Shown piece by piece: positions 14,221-24,521 of a stretch of 64,000 bases of DNA. Each line of letters opens with the position of its first letter. Position 1 is the first letter of the stretch. The notes under the pieces were generated by a model that saw only the letters and a program-made list of their open reading frames with translations, had not been told where the DNA came from and did not search any database. The stretch spans positions 4,756,507 through 4,820,506 of the forward strand of contig OY718803.1 of assembly GCA_963070105.1 (NCBI GenBank), read 5' to 3'. The translations under genes and the position numbers were made by a program. The DNA comes from Litomosoides sigmodontis (lineage: Eukaryota; Nematoda; Chromadorea; Rhabditida; Onchocercidae).

Positions 14221-15026
14221 AACAGAACTTCAAGTTCCTAGAAGTTTTGAAAATTATGCAGTTGTTTGTTTTTTTCTAAAATTAAGTTCGTCAATCAATT
14301 TGAAGTCTATTAGAAATGTTTAAAGGAACTTTTAAATATTTCTATTAAGTGTAATATGCAGATTAATCAAAGTTTTATTCAATTGCTGATCGACCAATGC
14401 ATCCGAAGGTTTCTTTATAGCCAAGGAAATAATTTTTTCTGTGAAGCTTTCTACATGATTGTCACTTTTAATCTGTTGGTTATATTCATTTTTTGTGACT
14501 CTTATCTTTTACTTGATTTTATTGTCAATTTTATGATCTTGCTATTATTTCCTTCAGATAAACAGGGTATTTTTTGTTTCAGTTTTTGCTTTTCTCATTT
14601 TTTTTAACGGGTACTAATAATTGACGACAGGTATTTCCTCTTTCAGCGATTTCAGTCATGTTTCTTTCGATCCATTTGATTATTTAGCTTTGATCCTTGC
14701 TTTGTGTTTTTAGTGTAAAATGTAGTTATTCGGTTTTATAGATTCAAATCACTTCATCTTTTTTGCATAAACATTTTCAACCCTACGTATTTAAAATTAT
14801 CCTGTGTTCGTCAGTAAGGTATATTCCTCAAACATATTCCACTCGTTTTCGTTGTCTGGATTTCAAACATCCCGTCCTGTTAAAATCAAAGGATTGTAAG
14901 CTGTCTCCTGTTTTTGGCATTAAGATCGTAATAATTTTTGACTGACTCTTATCAGCTTTAATTTCAGAGTCACTTTTTGTCAAACTGCTTGAATTTTTGC
15001 GGTGCCGACTGCTTATGTTTTTTTAG
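14221..15026. other. Intergenic, T-rich
   Basis: T-rich spacer between the GOLM-like gene and CIAPIN1. It ends in a polypyrimidine run and 'ttttttag' immediately before the CIAPIN1 ATG, as expected of a spliced-leader acceptor. No coding segment with splice support was found. Confidence 0.6.
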
Positions 15027-17402
15027 ATGGATTTGAGCCGTTTTATCAGCACAGTTGATTCAAATTCAGAAATCCTTCTTCTCCATGAAGCGAATATGAA
15101 TAGTTGGTCTTTTATCTTAAATATTTTTTTTATTAAGATGAGACATCTCTTTTCACTAATTCATAATGAAGGAAGGGTGATAGTACGCATCTGTTTTTAT
15201 CTTTCACTACCCATAATGTCCAAGTTTTTATGAAGTAAAGAAAGTTATAACAAGCATGTCTTTTGTGCTTTTTGACGGTGTTTTTTATCCATCGAAATCT
15301 TACGTTGCATATCTCTCTGCTGCATATCTAAACATTATTGATATAATGACGAGTATTTTTGTGTAGAATTATCTTTAAACTTATGTTTTTCTGGAACGTC
15401 TTATATAAATATCTTTAAAAAACTTGTGCCTTCATCATGAGAGAAGCCAACGATACGTTGATATGCATTTTCGCCAATATTATGATTTTAGTTTTCTTTC
15501 ATGATGAAGGTGTAATGCGAAAATTTTTTGAGTGCTATCACTCGATTAATCTCGTTTGTCTTGCTCTGTTTTTTTAAATGCTCCATTTATGTTTGTAATG
15601 TTTTTTTTTTCAGAATTACTCGATGATTTCAATGTGAGCATGGAACAATTGAGTACACGATTTAAGAAACTAACGGTATTTATTCCAAATGACAAACATA
15701 ATGGTCAGTTATCTACTATTTTCCACTTTGTTCTTCATTTTTACCTTTATGCTTATAGTTTTTCCGAACTGTTTTTTAGTTCTGTTCGTTCTTCTCTACA
15801 ATTAAGCTTTATTAATATTTCACATTAAAAAATGCGTACGTTCAAAAAAGTACAAAGTTGTAGTAAAAAATAGACTGCACAGCGAACAAGTACGCAGTGA
15901 AGGTCATAGGAATTAAAGAGTCTTGGTTAGAAAATATCTAACAACTTTATATTATTTTTTGTAAGAATTATTATAAGTCAAGAGTTGAAAGTGAAAACAT
16001 TCAATTATGGCTTCCTGCTGAAGAATTTCAGGTTGAATTGGAATAAAAATTTCGGATTTAGATTGATGTCGGCTATATTTCACAAGTGAAATTCAGATTT
16101 GGCGCTCAATGATGACACATTAATTTTTTAGGTGCAGATATCAAACAAGAAATATACGATGTTGTTATCGTTGTTACGTTTAGTGCTGCAATTGAACACT
16201 TACTTCGACTGGCTTTTTTGTCAGCGAAGCCTAATTCTGAAGTAAAAGTAATTACTCGATGTAAGTCTTGTCCTACAAAACTTTGGTTGTAATTCATAAC
16301 TTCATTTCATTTTTGTTATTTTCCATTAACGTGTTTATCTGCTAGTACGCTTAATCTTAGACTTTTTAGATGATGATGAAGTAAAAATTTTGCGCGAGAT
16401 TAAGCTAGCTGGATTTCTGCGTACCATGAAAATTTATAATGACATATGGAAAGCTTATAGTTGCGAAAAGGTTTGTTTAGAGTTATTGAGAATAAAATTT
16501 TGTAAAGGCTCATTTTCCAAAGTTTCTGTCAATTAGTTTAATCTTTATCTTTACTGTACTGTTATAATAACTTCTTTTTTCCAATACTATAAGGAGTACT
16601 CGAATCATGCACGGTTATCGTGTTTTGAAATATGCAGGTCACTACGTCAAGTGATTATTAATAATATCTGGAAGATTTCGACGTTGTCGTTTCATTTGTT
16701 TAGCATCTTCTTTACTTGTTGATAACAGAAATAAGTAGCTGTTTTCAGTCTAGTTGATGTAGGTATTTTAAGCCAAATGTTAATGTGGGTGCCACAGTAT
16801 CTCTGAAACTGCCGCCACCAAATAAGAAATGGAATGTTTGGAACATAAATGTGGTCGATGATGACTTAGTTGATGAAGACACACTGTTGCAAGAAGAAGA
16901 TTATGCCAAACCCACCACTTCACTACCAAAAGGTTGAATATGAACCTCCACTACATATTTTTTGGTCTTAAGATAATATCTTGGTGTTTTCTATGATTTT
17001 GAGAAAATCTTAAAAATTTTAACTCTTTAGGAGAAATGAAGAAAAGAAGGCCATGTAAAAACTGTACATGTGGCTTGGCTGAGGTGGTCGAATCTGAAAA
17101 AATTACAGAACAAGTAGAGCCTGTCAAGTCATCATGTGGGAATGTTGGTTTTTAGTTGTTCGTATTGTTCCGCAATAACGACGTATTATAAAGAAAGCCG
17201 GCTTTATGCAAACTTTAACCTTAGAATTATTCAATGATAAATAATATTAGAAAAATCTAGATTAAATCAAAATGTCTATGTATTAATTCAGTGTGGTCTT
17301 GGCGATGCATTCCGCTGTTCAATTTGTCCATACTGGGGCTTACCGCCTTTCAAACCTGGAGAGGAAGGCAGGATCAAACTTGGAACAGTGGATGACATTT
17401 GA
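15027..17402 (+). CDS. CIAPIN1: Anamorsin (CIAPIN1/Dre2), cytosolic Fe-S assembly
   Basis: Anamorsin accepts electrons from the diflavin reductase NDOR1/Tah18 in cytosolic iron-sulfur cluster assembly. Seven exons join in phase to 259 residues: 15027-15102, 15614-15703, 16132-16260, 16370-16470, 16773-16932, 17031-17143, 17292-17402. The ATG directly follows 'ttttttag', a likely trans-splice site. The N-terminal part has the weakly conserved methyltransferase-like fold ('[19 protein letters not shown]'). The C-terminus is diagnostic: '[13 protein letters not shown]' (motif A) and '[19 protein letters not shown]' (motif B, CX2C-X7-CX2C), ending '[10 protein letters not shown]'. Motif A normally has another cysteine about ten residues upstream of CKNCTC (human 'SCGEGKKRKACKNCTCG'); here the segment reads '[17 protein letters not shown]' and lacks it under the only splice I can see. 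Confidence 0.95.
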
Positions 17403-18479
17403 CAGCGTTCGGTGGCATGCTTATCATGATTTTAGTAGTGTATTATTCTAATTTTATATCTGGACAGTGGACTAATTTCTAATATCTTAAAACTTTTATA
17501 TTACCACCGTAAATGGATTTTGCTGGAATTATTGTAGTTTTTTGGGTGCAAACTTTTGGAGGCCTTTCAAATAAATGTAGGAACGAATAGTTTTGATTAG
17601 GATCAAAATAGGTAATTTGTGTATCTATTGATTTCACATAAACTGATTTAGTGTAGTCGATAACACCGATTTCCTCAAATTTCCTAATCGTTAAATTGAG
17701 TTTTTTTTCCTGATTTTATTTTCTGTTTTTTTGCAAACTTCGATTGCAGAATGTACTTCAAATTAGTTTGATCCAGTCTCAGACAACGAATAAAAATATA
17801 AATAACTTGCAATTAATGAATCGCACGAAGAAAATGTGTGGAAAAAAAGCTTATCAACTTACTTTTTACCGATGAAATGGGATGGCAACCTTTTTTACTA
17901 ATTAGCAATAGATGATGGTCTTTTTTTTGTTCTGTGAAAATTGTCATTATTATGAAGCTGTAGCTCTATTGTCGGTGTGATGCAATTTTATAACATGTTC
18001 GTGTTTTTATAACATGTTACGCTCAATAAATTTTTACTTAAATTTTCTTGTTTTTCATGGTTTCGTTACCTAAGGTATTTTCTTTAATGGGGAAAAGTTT
18101 CTGTTTATGGCTGCATTTGTCAATCATAGGATTTAAGGGTATTATTGATTCGAGATTTCATTTGTTACTGTGATTATTGAAATTTTGGGATTTCTACGGA
18201 GTAGTAGCTTTAAAGAGCTTAGAGCATCAAGCGATGCAGCTACACCAGCATTCATTTCGTCTTGCTCTACAATTATGGCTTTTTTTTTTTGAAAAACCAA
18301 ACATCGTAGAGCGGCGATAAATTTGAGCAGACAAAACTGATATTGTATGTTGATATGTGGTCCTTATTGATCGAAGAATGCTAGTTACTCGTTGGATTTT
18401 GTCAGTTACATATTCACCTATAACAGCTGGACGAAGTGTTTCCGCTACTGCAGTTTATTAACTTTGTTGTTTTTAGAGA
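17403..18479. other. Intergenic spacer CIAPIN1-DDA1
   Basis: AT-rich spacer with an AATAAA-type signal at about 17570 ('caaataaatg') that could end the CIAPIN1 transcript. No further coding segment was recognised. The next gene is on the same strand and starts close to a 'ttttag' acceptor. Confidence 0.5.
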
Positions 18480-19441
18480 ATGTCTATTGCTGACTTTCTC
18501 AAGGATTTGCCGTCACTCGACAAGGCGAATTTTTCATCCTTCTTGAAACAGGTAACTGAATCATCGTTTACTGACTGGTTGGTAGAGAGTTAATATTAAA
18601 AATAGACTTGTACTGAAGCATGAATTTTTAAATACAAATTGAAATTCATTACTGCAAAATGATTGTGGTGCTCAGCAGTTGTCGCGATGTGAAAATCCAG
18701 TCTTCGTATTAGGAAATATCATTGAGAAATGATTTGCTGTCATTGCCCTGTCGAGTTTCAGGTCCTTGCTTTTGTTAGAGTTCAGTGTTTAATTAAATTC
18801 TACATTAAAGCTGATTTTTGGGTTTACGATTTCTTTTCATTTTAGAATGGAAAACCGGTGGTGGCTCGAATTTCTGAGCAATCTGATGATGAAAAACGGA
18901 TAGTATTTGATATGAAACCGCTTTTGTTAAGGTATTTGCAGTCCAACTGGGGAAGTAATCCAACTTGTTCAACATCGGTAAAGTTTATATGTTTCGACTA
19001 CCTGGTTTTTGGTCACATCTGGTGATAAGAGAATCTTTTATTTCGGACATTATCAGTAAAATTATCTGTGATTTGTCTTTATTACTAAAATTTAAAGTGG
19101 TGTGATATCAGCTTACTGTGTAAGCTGCGCATTCTAAGATAATGAAAATATTCTTTGATTTATAGTGACATTCAATTGTTAGGAGAGAAACTGCTGCTAT
19201 AATAGAGTTTAAATAGGTTAAATTTGAAAGTTCCATCTTTCACAAGTTTTTGTGATGGTATTTTTAATCGAGCTTTCAAATTCTAATCATCGCAAAGTAA
19301 ACTGCTTATGTCTTATGTCTAGGCAAAAACATTGTTCTTTAGGGTGTTCGATCAGATCGGAAGCGTACATGTGATATAAGTAATAATGCAACCGATGAAA
19401 ATACTAATGGCGCTCGTGTAAAAACAAGGCGAAGAGAATAG
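18480..19441 (+). CDS. DDA1: DDA1, DET1- and DDB1-associated protein
   Basis: DDA1 is a small core component of CRL4 (DDB1-CUL4) ubiquitin ligases that helps substrate-receptor docking. Three exons (18480-18551, 18846-18977, 19343-19441) give exactly 100 residues, against 102 in human. The N-terminus 'MSIADFLKDLPSLDKANFSSF' parallels human 'MADFLKGLPVYNKSNFSRF', and 'PLLLRYLQSNWGSNP' parallels 'NILLRYLHQQWDKKN'. The C-terminal tail is basic and low in complexity (ends 'RVKTRRRE'), as in other DDA1 proteins. A 'ttttag' acceptor lies three bases before the ATG, consistent with trans-splicing. The match rests on length plus two conserved blocks. Confidence 0.88.
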
Positions 19442-22212
19442 TTCCCTCAGTCTGTACTGTTTCGAAAATTCATTTTGCATGTTTTCAGATAATATTTATC
19501 ATGTTTTATTGATCCGATATTTTGGTTTTAAAGTTATTTGCACTTAATGAGTTTAGATGAAGACTCTTTTATTTATCGTATTTAATCTCTCCTACTGCGC
19601 CCTGTTGGTCTTGTTTTTTTCATACTTCATATATGAACCTAATGCAGAATATTTTTTGAACTTTAAATGAATATATGTCTTACGGTGATCTTTTTTTGGT
19701 TTTTGAACGAATTGGTTTTTTGCGCTTTGTCTTCTACTTTTTTGACAATGGCAAAAATTTGTTGAGCCAAATGTATCCAAGTTAGTATATCCGATATATA
19801 TTTTTTAATCTTTTGAGAGCTAGCAAACATTCTTGATGTATATTTATCATTCATATCATTCTATAAGTTTGTTATTAAAATCTCTTCCAGATAAGGCTCT
19901 TGCTACGGTTCCACTCCTTTCCTTCATTTGTGATATCATCAGTAGTGTATATATAACTTTGGTGTATTTTTTTTTTATTTGAATACTAAAACGATCCATT
20001 AGTTGGTCGTTAATTGGTGTGCACAAAATATAGTTTGATGAGAAAAAGTAACATCCATTTTTCGTTAGCAATCTGAAATTTATCCGACTGTATTATGATC
20101 GTGGTGGATGAATTGGCAATTTATGACTTTTTCAAGGGGAGGAAATGGGTCGCATTTCTCGGTATTGTCATTTAGGATGCAGAAGTGCAATCGGTGACGT
20201 TTTCGTCATCGTCCGCAGTATCTTGGGAGATCAAGTGTTTTAGGTTCCTTCCGTTCTTGGATTATGTGCTACAGGTTTTTTCCTTTGTTCCTAACTTTGA
20301 CAAATTCACTTTTATAAACTGATGTTTACGGACGGTTAGGTATGAAAGCCGCAAATTATGTTTTCAAAAGTTTGCGATAAAATTGAAGATGGTGGTAAAC
20401 GCTTACAAATCAGCACTCAGTTTAGAATTCATAACAATAAAAAATCGCTTTGCCTAAAAAACTTAAAAAAGCCATCCCAAAAGCAAATATTAGTATAAGT
20501 AAAGCTATCCCAGAAAATTAAATATTAGTGTAAGTAGTTGAAAGTAGAAACCCAATCATATATTTAATATAGTTATATTTAATATAGGGAAATAAACAAT
20601 TGATCTTTGGTAATCACCAGTATCGGTCTGAGAAATCGTACCTTCAGTCGTAAGCGACTTCGACATATTGGTTTGGAATTCCGGAATTGTAAATTCTGTG
20701 TATTCAGAATTCTCTTTTGTCGAGTTCCTTGAAATTCCAATATTGCTGTGAGTGTTGAAGTGATTTTTTTTAAAACTTCGCATCCAATTAGACTCATCAC
20801 ATATCTGTTTAGGGTTCTAGATGCCGTTGCCTCATGATGATTAGGATGTACAATGTATCATTATTTTCATGAGCGCTTCTGTATTCAGCAGGGAGGAAGC
20901 TGTTCTTGTTGTACCACTTCAATGTCCTCTCTCAATTATTGTTACTTTGCTACATGATGAAATTTGCTTCCTACTCCTAAACAACCTCCAGTCTTTCTTC
21001 AGAGGTATGTTGGTGAGATAAAAGGGGAACTTTTCTGCTTTCTTAATTTGGTGGAAATGAAAAATCGCGATAAATATCCATTTATTAAATGAAGAAAACA
21101 AACTTTTTCGGCTGTGAAGGGTCACTTTTCGACGTTTGATTAGATGAAACTAGTTGATGTGGAAAGTTGCTGACATTTTTTTGGGCATTTTTTCCATCCA
21201 TTAATACTATTTCCGGCGTCGCTGTAGTGAGTGGTGTCGAACTGAAGTCGGTGAGCGGTGTCGAACTGAAATACATTAGATTGAGGTGCATTATGAAGAC
21301 TAACGTGCAAATGAAATTAACGTATTGAATGATCTTTGCTTCGAAGTTTCTCGAATTAAGGAAAACGTCCTATATCAAGCTTTTTGCTCTATCAACTTTA
21401 CTATCTCGAATACATAACAAATTTTGCGTAACACACGTGAAGTGGTACAATGGTTGACTTCCATTTGTACCTCTCCCTGTTTGCTTTCCCTCTATTACAA
21501 TTGTTGATGGGATTCTAGGATCATTTTGATTTGCTGAAGTGTGTGAACTTTGAGCCTGGACCGGTAAATTGCGATCAGTTCTTTCATTCTGCAGGCATCA
21601 TAATTAGTGCTAGCCTCGAAATGATAGAAATTAAAACTGAAATAGAAATTTATGATTGTCACAAAGTTGAATCTAATTGCTATGAGAAATTTCAAATGTA
21701 TTATCCCAAGTGGCAAATGTAGTAAGTTGCCCTGGTGATAAGAAATACTTGCTTTTCTCGTGAAAGCATTTGGGATCTTGAGTGGTCCATCCTTCCAGGT
21801 GTTTTCCGGAATTGCATTTCGTTTCTTGTTTGTGGCTAAAAGATTACACGTATCTTTCAGTTATTAGGTATTAATAGATTTTGTCTTCTAAATTCTGCTG
21901 CTGGATATTTATAGATTCTGAAAATTGCTGGAGCAGGTTTGACTTGAACTCATTAAAAATCTCTAGGTTTATTATTCAAAAAATACCATTAGTAACCGTT
22001 GTTACTGTTATGCGATCCATCACACTTTTTTGTGTTGACTTCTTGGTGCTGTCCATCGAACTTTCTTCGTTTTTATCATTTCTTATGCAAACCTAACAAT
22101 TGAAATGGCTTCTCGCAATTGCTATAGCGAGATCGATAACGACTTGCAGTGAATTAGAACTGCTCACACAATCGTTGCCATGGGTAGAGTGGGAGGAAGA
22201 GCAGAAGTTGCA
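19442..22212. other. Gene-poor region with minor repeats
   Basis: No ORF here has splice context or a recognisable family. Small direct repeats are visible: an imperfect duplication of roughly 38 bp at about 20471-20540 (each copy contains 'aaatattag'), and two copies of a motif containing 'ggtgtcgaactgaa' near 21232-21270. A minus-strand ORF at 21291-21085 translates the latter as a repeated 'FSSTPLT'. It may be a fragment of a repetitive or secreted protein, but is unsupported. Confidence 0.5.
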
Positions 22213-22455
22213 TTATTCTGCTATTTCGTGCAATTCCCGGGGAAGTGCGGGAGTTTGTGGAGATATGTGAGGAAGTTCGAGGTCAGCATGATGTGATTTA
22301 AGGGGTTTGATAGTAAATATTACTGATTGATCAGATGATACTGCACCGTTCTGTTGTTTCATTATTTGGGCCCGCTTGATTCGGCCAAAGTAAATGGCCA
22401 AGAAAATAGGCAATGAAGCAAATGGTATAAGGCCGAGGAATGATAGCGTCAGCAT
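22213..22455 (-). CDS. Small N-terminally anchored membrane protein, unknown
   Basis: An 80-residue ORF on one exon. The ATG (22455) lies ten bases after a perfect 'ttttcag' acceptor, so either the whole message is trans-spliced there or it is the last exon of a longer gene. Residues about 1-26 form a hydrophobic membrane segment (MLTLSFLGLIPFASLPIF...) followed by basic residues (GRIKRAQ), so the hydrophilic tail probably faces the cytosol. The tail is rich in Ser, His and Pro (SPQTPALPRELHE). I recognise no family. It is divergent to the secreted-protein gene 490 bp away and may share its promoter. Confidence 0.5.
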   Translation of the reverse strand: MLTLSFLGLIPFASLPIFLAIYFGRIKRAQIMKQQNGAVSSDQSVIFTIKPLKSHHADLELPHISPQTPALPRELHEIAE

Positions 22456-22893
22456 GGCAGGCAATCTGAAAAGAATTTTCAGTGCAGAGCTGAGGTAGAG
22501 TGGAAATTTCGATTTTCTTCCATCACTGATTTACGTCTTCAGGATTTCAAGAAACTGATGCACCACTGATAGTCTTCCACAACTCAAAAGTAAACTATAG
22601 TTTTTTAAGAATAAAAAATATTTAATTGGAAGAGGAAAATATCATAATCAAACGCTTCATTAGTGACACTCATGGTGCTATTGTGAGAAGCAACCGCTGC
22701 TTTAGGTGACAGAATGTGTAAATGAAGGAATTCACGCTTTTTTTACAAATAGTTGAAGTCTTTTTAATGCAAAACGCAAAAATGCACTGTAAATTGAAGG
22801 ACTGCTCGTATGGATCAGTGTGTGTTATGGAAATTTTTGAAGCGATTTATTGCTTTCATCAATTAATGCAAATTTGATGAGAAACTGATGAGA

Positions 22894-22903
22894 ATATAAA
22901 AAG
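22894..22903 (+). promoter_or_regulatory. TATA box of the secreted-protein gene
   Basis: The sequence tataaaaagg lies about 50 bp upstream of the ATG at 22944. Canonical TATA elements are not obvious before the other genes here, where trans-splice acceptors precede the ATG. This suggests a strongly or stage-regulated promoter; that is inference. Confidence 0.5.
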
Positions 22904-22943
22904 GGTCGGCTTTTTTCATCAGTCATTATTCGTAGGCTGAGCG

Positions 22944-23360
22944 ATGGGATATTCAGCGGCCCTGTTTATCGCCACGTTTATTTTGCTGTACGGGAGTGGA
23001 AGTTATGGGGATGATAAAAGTAAGCACTGCAGTCTTTGTGAGAAATGAGAGGGGCTAACTAGTTGAGGGAGTTAAGGTCGTAGCTGCCACGATAGTTCTA
23101 ACTTTGGCAACTTTGTTGTAGAGGAAGCGGCAGGCGAGGCGAAGGCACCACCTGCCGAAGCTGAAGGGAAATCTGGCGGAAATAAGACTGATGACGACAT
23201 AAGAAAAACTACCGCGCAAAGCCTAGAAACAACAAACGCCGGCAGTGAAAGTGTCGCTGACACAGTGATGGGACGGGAAGAAACTGCTGGACAAGATGAA
23301 GCAGGGGCCCAGACACAGCCAGCCGTGAAAAGCATTGGCAGCATGTCTGAAATTAGTTAG
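22944..23360 (+). CDS. Small secreted acidic protein, lineage-specific
   Basis: Two exons (22944-23019 and 23122-23360) encode about 104 residues. Residues 1-22 look like a signal peptide (MGYSAALFIATFILLYGSG), with cleavage probable near 'SYG/DD'. The mature part of about 80 residues is hydrophilic, rich in Ala, Glu, Gly and Thr, without cysteine, and looks disordered; it holds one N-glycosylation sequon (NKT). The GC content of the second exon is clearly above its surroundings. Nematodes secrete many such acidic low-complexity proteins, but I recognise no named family. The gene has a TATA box and sits head-to-head with a small membrane-protein gene. Confidence 0.7.
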
Positions 23361-24521
23361 TTTTGATAAGATGCCACAAATTTTCACACTCCAATCATGC
23401 TAGCCAGCTTACCCCACGGATATTCTTCATTCAGGTTACACGATGAAGCTCGCCAATCACCTCTTGGCAGTTTATTTTATATTTGGCTTATGAAAATCGA
23501 CAGAAGACATTTGAAGAAAATACTTCACTTTCATCACCTCTTTTTTTGTTGTAATTCAGTTTAATTGTGAAAAATTAAAAATGCAATGGAAATCCTTTCC
23601 TCGTATGGGTGCGTTTTGTGAAATATAGCAGCTACGAAGTAAAAATAAAGCGAAAGCTCTCTTTCACCGCTAGTGCGACCATACACAACAATACACCAAA
23701 TAAATTTCCATTTTAATTTGTATAATATTAGAAAGCGTTTGACTTAAATTCGAAAATTACCTAACTTGCACATACTTGTCGGGGAGTTTTATTATCATGA
23801 ATAAGGTCGTTATCACACACTATCATAAAAAATCATAGATCATTATCATAAACTTTGTGGTAGCGATGTTACAACTGCTTCATCACCTTTATCGAGATAT
23901 AAAATCTCGGGAAACTCAACTACTTGTAAAGTATATTCACTGGTTAGCACACACCTATCTCCCTCACTTCCCTGATATCGGTGGATAATCACTCCCATAT
24001 AAGCAACACAGAAGGTAAAAAAGGTTCGATAATCTCATTCAAGAAGTTTTCACTGAGAACTACCGCTAACATGGATATTGTACTTTATCATGCTATATCA
24101 GCAACATCAAGTTAATGGATCGGACGATTATATCTATTTCAATATCACGAATTTCTGCTATATATGATCAAATCGTTCCACTAATGGTGGATTCGATGAA
24201 TTTGCTATTTCCACCCGATATCACTTCACCAGGTTTCCGTTCCGTTTCCGGTACGCTTCTTGAAGTAGATGTGGCCGCTAAAAGCGCAGCCCGAATTTCC
24301 CCTTTCGTGCCAATATGAGCGGTTACTTCCACCCAAACCTGTTGTATAGGCCGTGTCGTATTTTACGGTTTGCCCAGCCGAATGGGCACAGAGATATGCA
24401 TGTTTGGGATGCGAGTGAACTGGCGTTGAGTGTTTTAGTAGTAGGAGGTGATAGACATTTCTGATTCTTCACGTACTGTATTTTGCTCTGGTTGCTTTTC
24501 AACTTTTTTTAGACATACAAA
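23361..24521. other. Intergenic region upstream of CCT8
   Basis: Mostly non-coding. It contains a minus-strand ORF (listed separately at 24168-24338) and, just before CCT8, a long T run with 'ttttttttag' nine bases ahead of the ATG, a likely trans-splice acceptor. Confidence 0.5.
24168..24338 (-). CDS. Possible terminal exon of an unknown gene
   Basis: After a 'tacaacag' acceptor (exon start 24338) a 56-codon frame runs to TGA at 24168. It begins 'VWVEVTAHIGTKGEIRAALL' and has more balanced codon use than the flanking AT-rich DNA. The frame upstream of the acceptor also stays open for a stretch. I do not recognise the product and found no clear partner exon, so this may be chance or a decayed gene. 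Confidence 0.22.
   Translation of the reverse strand, partial: VWVEVTAHIGTKGEIRAALLAATSTSRSVPETERKPGEVISGGNSKFIESTISGTI

Noticed and set aside
23072..23344. 90-codon minus-strand ORF with Ala/Ser-rich product.
   Set aside because: Antisense shadow of the second exon of the secreted-protein gene, which has signal peptide, splice sites and TATA box.
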